From the NCBI GenBank assembly GCA_052108535.1, contig JBQDZM010000014.1:7755-71754 (forward strand): 64,000 nucleotides of DNA, in the 5' to 3' direction. Origin of the DNA: Galactobacter sp052108535. Lineage in GTDB: Bacteria; Actinomycetota; Actinomycetes; Actinomycetales; Micrococcaceae. Below, one piece after another: positions 52,003 to 60,475 of the stretch (position 1 is the stretch's first letter; every line of letters begins with the position of its first letter). A program made the translations under genes and the position numbers. The notes beneath the pieces are model-generated. The model did no database searches, was not told where the DNA came from, and saw only the letters and a list, made by a program, of their open reading frames with translations.

Positions 52003-52746
52003 ATGGGTTCATTGAGCGGTAAGACCGCCATCGTCACCGGCTCCTCACGAGGCGTCGGCGCTTCCACGGCCAAACTTCTGGCAGCTGAGGGCGCGGCCGT
52101 GGTCATCAACTACCGGGCCAAGGCTCCTCGCGCCAACAAGGTCGTCAAGGCCATCGAGGAGGCCGGCGGCCGCGCTGTTGCCGTCCAGGCCGACCTCACT
52201 GAGGCGGAGGGCCAGCAGGCCCTCGTGGACGCAGCCGTGTCCAACTTCGGATCGCTGGACCTGCTGGTGCTCAACGCCTCTGGCGGCATGGAGACGGACC
52301 GCGGCGAGGACTATGCGCTGCGCCTGAACCGGGATGCCCAGGTGGGGATGCTGGAGGCCGCGGCCGCCGTCATGCCGCAGGGCTCTCGTGTGGTCTACGT
52401 GACCAGCCACCAGGCACACTTCATCGACACCGTCTCCACCCTTCCGGCCTACGAGCCCGTCGCCAAGTCCAAGCGAGCAGGCGAGGTTGCCCTTCGCGAG
52501 CGGATCCCGGCCCTGGCTCAGAAGGGGATCGACTTCATCGTGGTCTCCGGGGACATGATCGAGGGCACTATTACTGCCACCCTGCTTGACCGGGTTGAGC
52601 CCGGCGCCATTGAGGCTCGCCGAGAAGAGGCGGGCAAGCTCTACTCCGTGGACGAGTTCGCCGCAGAGGTCGCTGCCATGGCCACCGCAGACGTCGAGAC
52701 GGGTCACACCGAGCTCGTGGGCGGCGGCAAGGGCTTCGTGTCCTGA
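52003..52746 (+). CDS. SDR-family oxidoreductase with atypical active site
   Basis: 247 residues. Cofactor motif TGSSRGVG and LNASGG are normal, but the catalytic segment reads VTSHQ and YEPVAKSK: no YxxxK, with Lys 5 and 7 residues after Tyr. The C-terminal half (FIVVSGDMIEGTITATLLDR) is family-specific. Position after fabG suggests a role in lipid metabolism, perhaps as a divergent enoyl reductase; that is inference. AAGGATTAAGGA precedes the ATG. Confidence 0.85.
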   Translation: MGSLSGKTAIVTGSSRGVGASTAKLLAAEGAAVVINYRAKAPRANKVVKAIEEAGGRAVAVQADLTEAEGQQALVDAAVSNFGSLDLLVLNASGGMETDRGEDYALRLNRDAQVGMLEAAAAVMPQGSRVVYVTSHQAHFIDTVSTLPAYEPVAKSKRAGEVALRERIPALAQKGIDFIVVSGDMIEGTITATLLDRVEPGAIEARREEAGKLYSVDEFAAEVAAMATADVETGHTELVGGGKGFVS

Positions 52747-52759
52747 CCGACTTTGCGCA

Positions 52760-52808
52760 ATAAGGGCGGGGCCCCGGAACCGACTTGGTTCCGGGGCCCC
52801 GCCCTTAT
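52760..52808. terminator. Bidirectional terminator between the SDR and VanW-family genes
   Basis: 22-bp perfect stem, arms 52760-52781 and 52787-52808, loop GACTT. ATAAGGG/CCCTTAT ends give a short U-run each way. Confidence 0.88.
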
Positions 52809-52819
52809 AACTTTCAACC

Positions 52820-54577
52820 TCAGCCGCAGGTCACATTGGGCCACGCGGTGTACGTGGTGGTGTCCTTCTGGGTCTCCGGCTCCTTACCTGGTGCCTGGCG
52901 GGTACGGCTCACGTCAACGGTGAAGCCCCGGATTCCCGTGCGCTCCGGAACGCAGCCCGGTGCGTTGGAATGCATGGCACGGGGGCTGGTGAAGTTGTAG
53001 TGATCGGACGTGGTGGTCTTGACGTCCCAGTACTTCACACCCCAGGTGCGCATGTGGACCTTGTCATCGCTAACCCACATCTCCACCGCCATGGGCGCCG
53101 GGGTGTCGTTCTTCCACCGCACGTTGATCTGGCCCTCCCAGTACGTGGATTCGCGGCCCTCCGGGTAACGGTCAAACCAGCGGGAGTGGGCCCTGTGCTC
53201 CAGGATCTCCATACCGGAGAGGTAGCCGGCGTTGTAGGACATGGTGGCGATCTGGGAGAGGCCTCCACCCATGGCCTTGGTGGAGAGCCCGTTCTCGACG
53301 ACGCCGGAGGAGTAGTAACCGTTAGCGGCGGTCACGGGACCAAAGCGATCGGCCAGGTTGAACTCCTCGCCGGGCTCCACCACGGTACCGCTGACCTTGG
53401 CGGAACCTGCACGCAAGTTCTTGGTGCGGACCGTGTCATACGTGGGGTACACCGTGGCGAACTCCGAGGTCACCTCGAGTTTCCACTTCTTCGCTGCCTC
53501 CGTAGACACGGTGGGCTGGGTGACGCTGGTCTTGACGGTGGCCTTGCGCTCCTGCGTCGTGGAGGCCTTCAGCACGGATGCGGAGAGCTCCTCCGCGTCG
53601 ATGCCACGGCCCTCCTTGGAGGGAACGATCTCGGGTTTGGCGCTACCGGCCGTGCCCGTGAGCTTGAAGGTGGCGTCCTGACCCGAGGACTTCATCTTGG
53701 GGTTGGCCGTGACGGTGTCCTTGAGCAGCGCGTCGGCATCGAGCTTCAGGGAGGGGGCGCCGTCCTTGACCTCGGTGGAGGCCGCAGCCCCGAGCTGGGC
53801 TGCGGTGAGCCGAGCCTGTTGCGAGCCGTCGTCCACGGTGATCTCGCCGGCCACGAGCGGGTCAGCGGTCTCGTCCACGAACGTTTTCCAGTCGTCTGCG
53901 CTGACCTCGGGTTCGTCGGTGGCGACGGTGGCCTTGATGCCACCATCCGTGTTGAGCCATTGCTCCTGAAGCGCCTGAGCCGTGGCGTGCACATCCACCT
54001 TGACTCCGGCGGCGGGTTCCTTCAGCACGGCCTTGGCGTCCTCGAAGGTGACGACTCCCTCGACCGCGTCGCTGTCGAGTTCCTTAGCCGCCGCGGAGAC
54101 GGCGGAGGTGAGCTTGGCTTCGTCGACCGTGGTCTCCGCCGACCCGTCCTCGGAACCAGTCAACCGGGACCAGATGATGCTGGGGTTCCAGCTGAGGCCG
54201 GTGTACTTCGAGATCGTCGCGTTTACATCCACGCCGAGGCCCGCGTCCTTGGGCGTGATGGAGACCTTGGCGTCGTTCTCCGACTCCGTGCTCAGCTCCA
54301 GCTGGGCTTCCTCCCGCGTGGTGAACGCCTTCGTCAGGGTGGCCTCGGCCTCGGAGGCGTTCTGCCCGGAGACATCCACACCTTCGATACTCAGGTGGGC
54401 AGGCAGTTTGTCCTGCGTCAGCAAGGCCCCTGCAACGTAGGCGCCGCCTGCGACCACCACGACCGCGCCGAGCGTCCAAGCGGTGATCTTGGCCCCTTTG
54501 CGGCTCTTCTTCTCGGTCCCGGGTGTCTGGTCGGAGGCTGACTCCGCGTCCGATGGCTTGGTGGGCTCTTCGCTCAC
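52820..54577 (-). CDS. VanW-family protein with peptidoglycan-binding-like domains
   Basis: 585 residues, anchored by one helix (ITAWTLGAVVVVAGGAYVAGALL) after a short polar cytoplasmic N-terminus. The outside part has two YoaR-like/PG-binding_4 repeats (GVDVSGQNASEAEATL) and a C-terminal VanW domain (FNLADRFGPVTAANGYYSSGVVENGLSTKAMGGGLSQIATMSYNAGYL). Role is unknown; cell-wall associated. The GTG at 54577 is chosen because AAGGAG lies 9 nt upstream. Confidence 0.88.
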   Translation of the reverse strand: MSEEPTKPSDAESASDQTPGTEKKSRKGAKITAWTLGAVVVVAGGAYVAGALLTQDKLPAHLSIEGVDVSGQNASEAEATLTKAFTTREEAQLELSTESENDAKVSITPKDAGLGVDVNATISKYTGLSWNPSIIWSRLTGSEDGSAETTVDEAKLTSAVSAAAKELDSDAVEGVVTFEDAKAVLKEPAAGVKVDVHATAQALQEQWLNTDGGIKATVATDEPEVSADDWKTFVDETADPLVAGEITVDDGSQQARLTAAQLGAAASTEVKDGAPSLKLDADALLKDTVTANPKMKSSGQDATFKLTGTAGSAKPEIVPSKEGRGIDAEELSASVLKASTTQERKATVKTSVTQPTVSTEAAKKWKLEVTSEFATVYPTYDTVRTKNLRAGSAKVSGTVVEPGEEFNLADRFGPVTAANGYYSSGVVENGLSTKAMGGGLSQIATMSYNAGYLSGMEILEHRAHSRWFDRYPEGRESTYWEGQINVRWKNDTPAPMAVEMWVSDDKVHMRTWGVKYWDVKTTTSDHYNFTSPRAMHSNAPGCVPERTGIRGFTVDVSRTRQAPGKEPETQKDTTTYTAWPNVTCG

Positions 54578-54770
54578 GTTGTTGTTCTCCTTGGTATCCT
54601 TGACGGGCCCTCCGGCCCCCGGTAGACGTTTCGTTTCCGCTCGTTCAACGGCAGCAAAAAGCGCCCACACTGATCGATATGGTAATGCGCAGATGTGTCC
54701 CGAACGTAGATATTCGTGTCACTCAAACGTCACGATGTCGTCTCGATTACTGGAAGCGAGCACCATTGAC

Positions 54771-55673
54771 TTACTCCAAGGGCCAGCCCAGGGTCGCCGC
54801 CACGGTGTCGAGCCGACGCAGGTCCAAGGTCGCATCGACGCTCGCGCGCAGGGCAGGTTTCGGCTGGACTCCAACTCCCAGAGCAACGGCGTCCACCAGA
54901 TCGAGGTCGTTGGCTCCGTCTCCCATGCCGATGGTGGCGGAGAGCGGAATGCCCTCCGCAGCAGCCCAGGACTGCAGGGCGGACTTCTTGGCTGCCCGAT
55001 CCACCACGTCACCGTCCACGGTGCCCGTCAGCAGCCCGTCCGAGACACCGAGCACATTGGCGTGAGCATGATCCAGCCCAAGCCGTTCCGCCAGCGGGTT
55101 GAGCACCTGGATGAATCCGCCGGACACCGCACCGACCCGGTGACCGGCGCGGTGGGCCGCCTGGATCATGGCCTCGGCGCCGGCTGTCGGCGTGATGCGT
55201 GCCGCCACCTGCTCCATCACCTGTACAGGAAGCCCCGTCAGCGCCTTGACGCGGTGATGAAGGGATTGGGCGAAGTCGAGTTCCCCCCGCATGGCGCGTT
55301 CCGTGACCGCGGCGACCTCCGCTTCACGCCCGGCGTGGGCGGCCAGCAGCTCGATCACTTCCTCCTCGATGAGGGTGGAATCAACATCCGTCACGAGCAG
55401 CATCCGCGGCGCGTCCAGCAGGGATCGAGGGGCGAGCACCACGGCGGCCGGAAGCTCCCGCTCGGAGCGCACCGCGGCCCGTAGGGCCTCGACGCCTTGG
55501 GCGTCGGTGGTGACGCTCACTGCCGCGGCCTGCAGGCCCGTCGGCTCCTGAACCACGTCTGGCACAGTGTCCAGCACCGCGCCTGTGGCGGCCAGCACCT
55601 CCTCGAGGACGTGCTGGGCCGATGCGGGGGAGTGAGCCGCAGTGAACACGGCCAGGCGGAGGTTGGATTCCAT
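54771..55673 (-). CDS. serB: Phosphoserine phosphatase SerB
   Basis: Last step of serine synthesis; HAD-family enzyme of 300 residues. Nucleophile loop LLVTDVDSTLIEEE (Asp96, Asp98), the Ser/Thr motif VGAVSGGF, and MGDGANDLDLV are present. The N-terminal 85 residues are an ACT-like regulatory extension typical of actinobacterial SerB. ATG start. Confidence 0.93.
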   Translation of the reverse strand: MESNLRLAVFTAAHSPASAQHVLEEVLAATGAVLDTVPDVVQEPTGLQAAAVSVTTDAQGVEALRAAVRSERELPAAVVLAPRSLLDAPRMLLVTDVDSTLIEEEVIELLAAHAGREAEVAAVTERAMRGELDFAQSLHHRVKALTGLPVQVMEQVAARITPTAGAEAMIQAAHRAGHRVGAVSGGFIQVLNPLAERLGLDHAHANVLGVSDGLLTGTVDGDVVDRAAKKSALQSWAAAEGIPLSATIGMGDGANDLDLVDAVALGVGVQPKPALRASVDATLDLRRLDTVAATLGWPLE

Positions 55674-55719
55674 GCTCCCATCATGGCCGCAGGTGCCGCG
55701 CCGGACGATATCTGTGAAC

Positions 55720-55725
55720 TAGACT
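55720..55725 (+). promoter_or_regulatory. -10 hexamer TAGACT, possible leaderless promoter
   Basis: TAGACT, 8 nt, then ATG of the ABC ATPase gene; no Shine-Dalgarno in between. Confidence 0.4.
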
Positions 55726-55733
55726 TGGACACC

Positions 55734-56516
55734 ATGACGTCCGTGCTGAACTTCTCCGATGTAACCGTCAAACGAGGCCACAAGGAACTGTTGTCCCACG
55801 TGAGCGTGGACATCGAAGAGGGCCAGCGGTGGGTGGTGATGGGACCCAACGGTGCGGGTAAGTCCACCTTGGCCCAAATCGCGGCGACCAAGATGTTCCC
55901 GTCCTCCGGCACGGTAGAGGTTCTCGGGGCGCGGATGGGCCAGGTGGATCTCTTCGAGTTGCGCCCCGCCATCGGTTTGACCTCGGCGGGTCTTGCTCGC
56001 CAGTTGCGGGAAGACGAGAAAGTGCTGGACGTGGTGGTCTCCGCCGCCTACGGCTTCACCGGACGTTGGCGTGAGGTCTACGACCGGGACGACGAACGCC
56101 GGGCCTTGTCGCTGCTCAACGACTGGGGAGCCTCCACCCTGTTGTCGCGTCGCTTCTCCTCCCTCTCCGAAGGCGAAAGGCAGCGCGTGCTGATCGCTCG
56201 TTCCCTCATGACGGATCCTGAGCTGCTGATCCTGGACGAGCCTGCCGCCGGGCTGGATCTCTCCGGGCGTGAGGCCCTCGTGGCCCGGTTGGGTGCCTTC
56301 GCCGCAGACGCCGCGGCACCGACCATGGTCATTGTGACCCATCACGTCGAGGAGATCCCGGAACATTTCACCCACGCGCTCTTGCTGCGAGAAGGCGCCG
56401 TGGTCGCGGCTGGCCCGCTGGAACAGACCGTGACGCAGGCCAATTTGGAGGCCACGTTCGATCTTCCGCTGACCCTCGCTCGTACCGGTCACCGTTTCTC
56501 CGCGTTCGCCCGCTGA
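55734..56516 (+). CDS. Stand-alone ABC ATPase
   Basis: 260 residues: Walker A GPNGAGKSTL, signature LSEGERQRVLIARSL, Walker B LLILDEPAAGLDL, switch His in VTHHVEEIPEHF. The GxxGRWREVYDR insert is characteristic of ModF/YlmA-like ATPases. No permease is nearby, so substrate is unknown. The frame is open far upstream, but the ATG at 55734 begins the ABC domain. The methyltransferase follows 13 bp later. Confidence 0.87.
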   Translation: MTSVLNFSDVTVKRGHKELLSHVSVDIEEGQRWVVMGPNGAGKSTLAQIAATKMFPSSGTVEVLGARMGQVDLFELRPAIGLTSAGLARQLREDEKVLDVVVSAAYGFTGRWREVYDRDDERRALSLLNDWGASTLLSRRFSSLSEGERQRVLIARSLMTDPELLILDEPAAGLDLSGREALVARLGAFAADAAAPTMVIVTHHVEEIPEHFTHALLLREGAVVAAGPLEQTVTQANLEATFDLPLTLARTGHRFSAFAR

Positions 56517-56529
56517 GCCGTCGTTTTCC

Positions 56530-57333
56530 GTGCCGATCGTTCGTATCGGGTCTTTGACCGACCCGGCGCTGAGTGATTACGTAGGTCTGAAGGATGCCGC
56601 CCTGCGTTCCACGCGGGACACGTTCATCGCCGAGTCCACTGTGGTGGTCAGACGGGCCGTGGATGCGGGACACACGCCTCGCTCCTTCTTGCTTGACCAA
56701 CGCCACGAAGCGGTCGCGGAGGAGTTCTCCTCCCGTTTCCCTGACGTCCCGGTCTTCGTGGGGGAGTCCGCGCAGCTGGAATCCCTGACCGGATTTCATC
56801 TTCACCGTGGCGCGTTGGCCAGCTTCCGCAGGCCCACACCCACCCCCGCCGAGGACCTGGTGGCCTCCGCCCGCCGCGTGGTGGTGTTGGAAGATGTCAC
56901 CGAGCACACCAATGTGGGCGCCATCTTCCGCACGGCCGCCGGCCTCGGAGTGGACGCGATTCTGCTTTCCCCTCGCTGTGCCGACCCGCTGTACCGTCGA
57001 GCCATCAGGGTGTCCATGGGAACGGTCTTCTCCCAGCCGTGGGCTCGACTGTCCACCTGGCCGGAAGGAGCCACCGGAGTGCAATGGCTCAAGGACGCAG
57101 GTTTTCACGTGTGTGCCATGGAACTGACGCCGGACGCCCTCAAGGTGGACGATCCAACGCTACGGAATCACGAGCGGCTGGCTTTGGTGCTGGGCACCGA
57201 AGGCGTGGGAATCCTGCCGGAGACGTTGGATGCCGTGGATGCTTCCGTCATCATCCCGATGGCGCGTGAGGTCTCCTCCCTGAACGTGGGGGCGGCCGCT
57301 GCCATTGCGATGTGGGAATTGCGGGTGCGCTGA
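56530..57333 (+). CDS. TrmH/SpoU-family RNA 2'-O-methyltransferase
   Basis: 267 residues. N-terminal substrate-binding domain (STVVVRRAVDAGHTPRSFLL) and the SPOUT knot with EHTNVGAIFRTAAGLGVDAILLSPRCADPLYRRAIRVSMG, LVLGTEGVGI and IPMAREVSSLNVGAAAAI. It methylates ribose in rRNA or tRNA; the target cannot be told. GTG start. Probably co-transcribed with the ATPase. Confidence 0.92.
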   Translation: MPIVRIGSLTDPALSDYVGLKDAALRSTRDTFIAESTVVVRRAVDAGHTPRSFLLDQRHEAVAEEFSSRFPDVPVFVGESAQLESLTGFHLHRGALASFRRPTPTPAEDLVASARRVVVLEDVTEHTNVGAIFRTAAGLGVDAILLSPRCADPLYRRAIRVSMGTVFSQPWARLSTWPEGATGVQWLKDAGFHVCAMELTPDALKVDDPTLRNHERLALVLGTEGVGILPETLDAVDASVIIPMAREVSSLNVGAAAAIAMWELRVR

Positions 57334-57407
57334 GAGCGCCGCCCGCACTGAGACGGACGCCACGGCGACGTTCGGTACAGCAGGGTCACCAGGGGCACGC
57401 CACTGTG

Positions 57408-57441
57408 TAGAATGTTTCCTTGTGCGCGTGCTGCGCGCACA
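57408..57441 (+). promoter_or_regulatory. rpmE2 promoter and leader hairpin
   Basis: TAGAAT (57408-57413) begins a leader of about 85 nt. Just after the predicted start is a hairpin TGTGCGCG (57421-57428) / CGCGCACA (57434-57441), loop TGCTG. It may stabilise or regulate the L31 mRNA. No Zur box is recognised. Confidence 0.45.
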
Positions 57442-57504
57442 CACCGATCCACTGATCGACTCTGGCAAAATCCAGGGTCACACTAGAAATCCAAGGTGAT
57501 CTTC

Positions 57505-57765
57505 ATGAAGGCTGGCATCCACCCGAATTACGGACCCATCGTGTTCCGTGACCTCGCTTCTGGCGAGAAGTACCTGACCCACTCCACCGCTACGAGCGAC
57601 AAGACCATCGAGTGGGAGGACGGCAACACCTACCCGGTCATCGACGTCGAGATCTCCGCCGCGTCGCACCCGTTCTACACGGGCAAGCAGCGCATCATGG
57701 ACTCCGCCGGTCGCGTGGAGCGCTTCAACCAGCGCTTCAAGGGCTTTGGTGGCAAGAAGGCCTGA
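57505..57765 (+). CDS. rpmE2: 50S ribosomal protein L31 type B (zinc-free)
   Basis: 86 residues; MKAGIHPNYGPIVFRDLASGEKYLTHST and ISAASHPFYTGKQRIMDSAGRVERFNQRF are type B L31. It has no Cys, so it is the zinc-independent paralogue. ATG at 57505 preferred over the in-frame GTG at 57496, because AAGGTGA is at Shine-Dalgarno distance from the ATG. Single-gene transcript ending in the long hairpin after it. Confidence 0.95.
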   Translation: MKAGIHPNYGPIVFRDLASGEKYLTHSTATSDKTIEWEDGNTYPVIDVEISAASHPFYTGKQRIMDSAGRVERFNQRFKGFGGKKA

Positions 57766-57788
57766 GGCCTTCACCACTCGCATCACTT

Positions 57789-57838
57789 CGTTCGGGCCGT
57801 CGCTCCCACCTCACCAGGTGGAAGCGGCGGCCCGAACG
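57789..57838 (+). terminator. Long hairpin after rpmE2
   Basis: Outer arms CGTTCGGGCCG (57789-57799) and CGGCCCGAACG (57828-57838) continue inward with CGCT/AGCG and CCACCT/AGGTGG around loop CACC, nearly the whole 50 nt paired. No U-run. Confidence 0.7.
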
Positions 57839-57860
57839 CGTATCCTCGCCAAGCCCGGGA

Positions 57861-57866
57861 TAAGGT
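57861..57866 (+). promoter_or_regulatory. -10 hexamer TAAGGT, leaderless promoter of the lipoate ligase gene
   Basis: TAAGGT, 7 nt, then GTG at 57874; starts 23 bp after the rpmE2 hairpin. Confidence 0.5.
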
Positions 57867-57873
57867 GGAAGAC

Positions 57874-58962
57874 GTGTCGAATGAATTCTCTTCCAGTTCA
57901 GCTCAGTCCCATCACCACGGTGAGTTCAAGGTGCCCGGGGGCAAACTCGTAGTGGCAGATCTGAGCGTGGTGGACGGCAGGATTGCTGCCGCCACGATCA
58001 ACGGCGATTTCTTCCTCGAACCAGACGAAGCGCTCGATGACATCAACGGGGCGCTAACCGGTCTGTCGGCTCAGGCCAGTCATCAGGAGATCACGCGGGC
58101 CATTGATGCGCAGGTGCGGCCAGGGGCGGTGCTCTTCGGTTTCGATGCCGCGGCCGTGGCCACCGCGGTGCGCCGCGCTCTGGGGTTGGCCAGTACTTGG
58201 GATGACCATGCGTGGGAGGTGCTGGGACCTACGCCGTACCCGATCGAGGTCAACGTGGCGTTGGACGAGGTCCTGACCCGTCAGGTAGGGGCCGGCCTGC
58301 GCGCCCCCACCATGAGGTTGTGGGAGTGGAACGAACCCAGCGTGGTGATCGGCTCCTTCCAGTCCTACAGCAACGAGGTGGACCAGGCGGCAGCCGAGCG
58401 GTACGGATTCCATGTGGTCCGCCGCATCTCCGGTGGCGGTGCCATGTTCATGGAGGCCGGCAACTGCCTCACGTACTCCCTGTATCTTCCCCAGTCACTG
58501 GTGGATGGCATGTCCTTCGCTGACTCCTACCCGTTCTTGGATGCCTGGGTCATGCAGTCCTTGGAGGAGGTCGGCGTGAAGGCGCACTACGTCCCCCTCA
58601 ACGACATCGCGACCGATGCCGGAAAGATCGGTGGTGCCGCTCAGAAGCGTCTGGCCGGTGGCGGGATGCTGCACCACGTCACTATGAGCTACGACATCGA
58701 CGCGGACAAAATGACGCAGGTGCTGCGGATCGGCCGGGAGAAGATCTCGGACAAGGGCATCGCCTCCGCGAAGAAGCGGGTGGATCCACTCAAGCGTCAG
58801 GCCGGTCGCAGCCGCGAGGAGATCCTCGCAACGATGAAGTCGGTCTTCACCAACCGGTACGGGGCCAGCGAGGCCACCCTCGACGATGCCACCTTGGCCG
58901 AGGCCAAGGAACTAGCCAAGACCAAGTTCCTCACGGAGGAGTGGACCCGCCGTGTGCCGTGA
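57874..58962 (+). CDS. lplA: Lipoate-protein ligase A with N-terminal accessory domain
   Basis: Attaches lipoate to 2-oxoacid dehydrogenase and GcvH subunits. 362 residues; the N-terminal ~95 residues (FKVPGGKLVVADLSVVDGRI...DAQVRPGAVLFGFD) form the LplB-like accessory domain, followed by the catalytic domain with VVRRISGGGAMFMEAGN and the lysine in IGGAAQKR. This order is the reverse of E. coli LplA. GTG at 57874 matches the predicted transcript start; an in-frame GTG at 57865 overlaps the -10 and is unlikely. Confidence 0.88.
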   Translation: MSNEFSSSSAQSHHHGEFKVPGGKLVVADLSVVDGRIAAATINGDFFLEPDEALDDINGALTGLSAQASHQEITRAIDAQVRPGAVLFGFDAAAVATAVRRALGLASTWDDHAWEVLGPTPYPIEVNVALDEVLTRQVGAGLRAPTMRLWEWNEPSVVIGSFQSYSNEVDQAAAERYGFHVVRRISGGGAMFMEAGNCLTYSLYLPQSLVDGMSFADSYPFLDAWVMQSLEEVGVKAHYVPLNDIATDAGKIGGAAQKRLAGGGMLHHVTMSYDIDADKMTQVLRIGREKISDKGIASAKKRVDPLKRQAGRSREEILATMKSVFTNRYGASEATLDDATLAEAKELAKTKFLTEEWTRRVP

Positions 58963-59040
58963 TCTATGCCTGACGGCACGCGGCCGGGTTCGGCTGCTCG
59001 GGCCGCCTAGGGGCACCAACGGGGCACGTTGATTGAAAAA

Positions 59041-59562
59041 TCACGACCGCAGTTCAAGGATGCGCTCGGCATGGTTCCGGAGCTCTTCGTCTCCGAACTG
59101 TCGTAGCCGAAGAAACCAGCGATAGAAGATGGGTGCGAGTAGCAATTCGGTCGCTTCTTCAGGATTCGCATACCCGGCGGCTGCGACAAGCTTCATAATC
59201 TGAGCTTGTTGAGGCTCGAAGAGTCTTTCCCGGAACTGCTGCGCAACCACAGCGTCCGTCTGGATCGAAGCAGCCAGCATCCGCAGGAGTGAAGAGCGCG
59301 GTTCGGTGGAGATTTCGTCAATCGTTGCTCGCAACACTTCGCTGACGGCGAGGTCGTCTGCGGGCGTGTCCAGAGCGGCGGACTCGCCGGCAAGCGCGTC
59401 GAAGAGAATGTCTTGGACGGAATCCCAGTTCCTGTAAAGGGTTTGCTTGCCGACTCCTGCCTCCGCGGCGATGCCCTCCATCGTCAATGCTCCGGGGCCA
59501 CCCCGGTTGGCAAGTGTCATGACTGCGGTGTGCACACGTTTGACGGTCGCGGGTCTGGCCAT
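59041..59562 (-). CDS. TetR-family transcriptional repressor
   Basis: 173 residues; N-terminal HTH (GALTMEGIAAEAGVGKQTLYRNWDS, residues about 24-48) and a helical ligand domain (FYRWFLRLRQFG). ATG start 6 nt after TATACT. It diverges from an SDR gene across a 52-bp gap with a palindromic operator, so it probably represses both itself and the SDR. Longer upstream frame is the shadow of the SDR start. Confidence 0.9.
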   Translation of the reverse strand: MARPATVKRVHTAVMTLANRGGPGALTMEGIAAEAGVGKQTLYRNWDSVQDILFDALAGESAALDTPADDLAVSEVLRATIDEISTEPRSSLLRMLAASIQTDAVVAQQFRERLFEPQQAQIMKLVAAAGYANPEEATELLLAPIFYRWFLRLRQFGDEELRNHAERILELRS

Positions 59563-59568
59563 GTCCCA

Positions 59569-59594
59569 AGTATATAAATGAGACGTAGCGTCTC
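59569..59594. promoter_or_regulatory. TetR/SDR divergent promoter with operator
   Basis: GAGACG-TAG-CGTCTC (59580-59594) is a perfect 6-3-6 palindrome, with AA/TT flanks extending it. On the minus strand TATACT (59574 down to 59569) is 6 nt before the tetR ATG; on the plus strand a weaker TTGAAT (59603-59608) is 6 nt before the SDR ATG. The operator sits between them. Confidence 0.75.
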
Positions 59595-59614
59595 GTTTGG
59601 TGTTGAATGGCGGC

Positions 59615-60445
59615 ATGATAACAACGCAAACCTGGCTCATCACTGGTGCCAGCGGCGGCCTCGGGCTCGCACTGACCAACCAAGTACTGGCCGCTGGTCA
59701 TCATGTAGTAGCTACCACCCGGAAGGAAATCCGGCCTGTCACGGATCCCCGCCTCACCGTGGTTCAGCTCGAACCCGCAGACAGGGAAGCGTGCCAACGA
59801 GTTGTGGAAGATGCGGTCCGCATCACCGGACGGTTGGACGTCCTCGTCAACAATGCCGGCTACGGACTGGTGGGAGCTGTCGAAGAGATTAGCGAGACAG
59901 AGGCTCGCGCCATCTTGGATGTCGACCTACTCGGGCCCCTGTGGTTGACGCAAGCTGCGCTGCCCATGATGCGACACCAGGGACACGGCCACGTTGTGCA
60001 GATCTCCTCTACGGGCGGCGTAGGCGCCATGCCGTTCATGGGCCTCTACAACGCAGCCAAGTGGGGCCTGGAGGGGTTCAGCGAGGCCTTGGCCGCCGAG
60101 GTGCAATCGATGGGAATCCGAGTCACTCTCGCCGAGATCGGCGCGATGGACACACGGTGGGCGACCTCAGGGATGCGGTTCAGCAAACCCCATAGTGACT
60201 ACGACGAGCTACGCGAGCAAGTGCTAGGTACAGCAACCGTTCCATGGCCCAGCGAGCCAGGAGCAACGGGTGGAGGAACCGACCCGGACGCGATCGCCCA
60301 CAGCATCCTCACGCATGTCGCTGCAGATAGCGGTCCATTGCGCCTTGTCCTGGGAGACGGCTCCGCCGATCAGATCACGACAGTGCTCGAACGCAGGAGA
60401 CAGGACTACTCCACTCAACCTGGATTCGCGCACATTCAGAACTGA
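59615..60445 (+). CDS. SDR-family oxidoreductase (TetR target)
   Basis: 276 residues; TGASGGLG cofactor loop, NNAGYGLVG, catalytic Ser (ISSTGG) and YNAAK. The extended C-terminus (residues 190-276) with PHSDYDELREQVLG is typical of the classical SDRs often paired with TetR regulators. Substrate unknown. The ATG at 59615 is used; TTG/GTG codons upstream overlap the promoter. Codon use looks less GC-biased than its neighbours, so it may be acquired with tetR. Confidence 0.88.
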   Translation: MITTQTWLITGASGGLGLALTNQVLAAGHHVVATTRKEIRPVTDPRLTVVQLEPADREACQRVVEDAVRITGRLDVLVNNAGYGLVGAVEEISETEARAILDVDLLGPLWLTQAALPMMRHQGHGHVVQISSTGGVGAMPFMGLYNAAKWGLEGFSEALAAEVQSMGIRVTLAEIGAMDTRWATSGMRFSKPHSDYDELREQVLGTATVPWPSEPGATGGGTDPDAIAHSILTHVAADSGPLRLVLGDGSADQITTVLERRRQDYSTQPGFAHIQN

Positions 60446-60475
60446 TCCCGCCCACCGTTCAGTACACCTAGCTGC

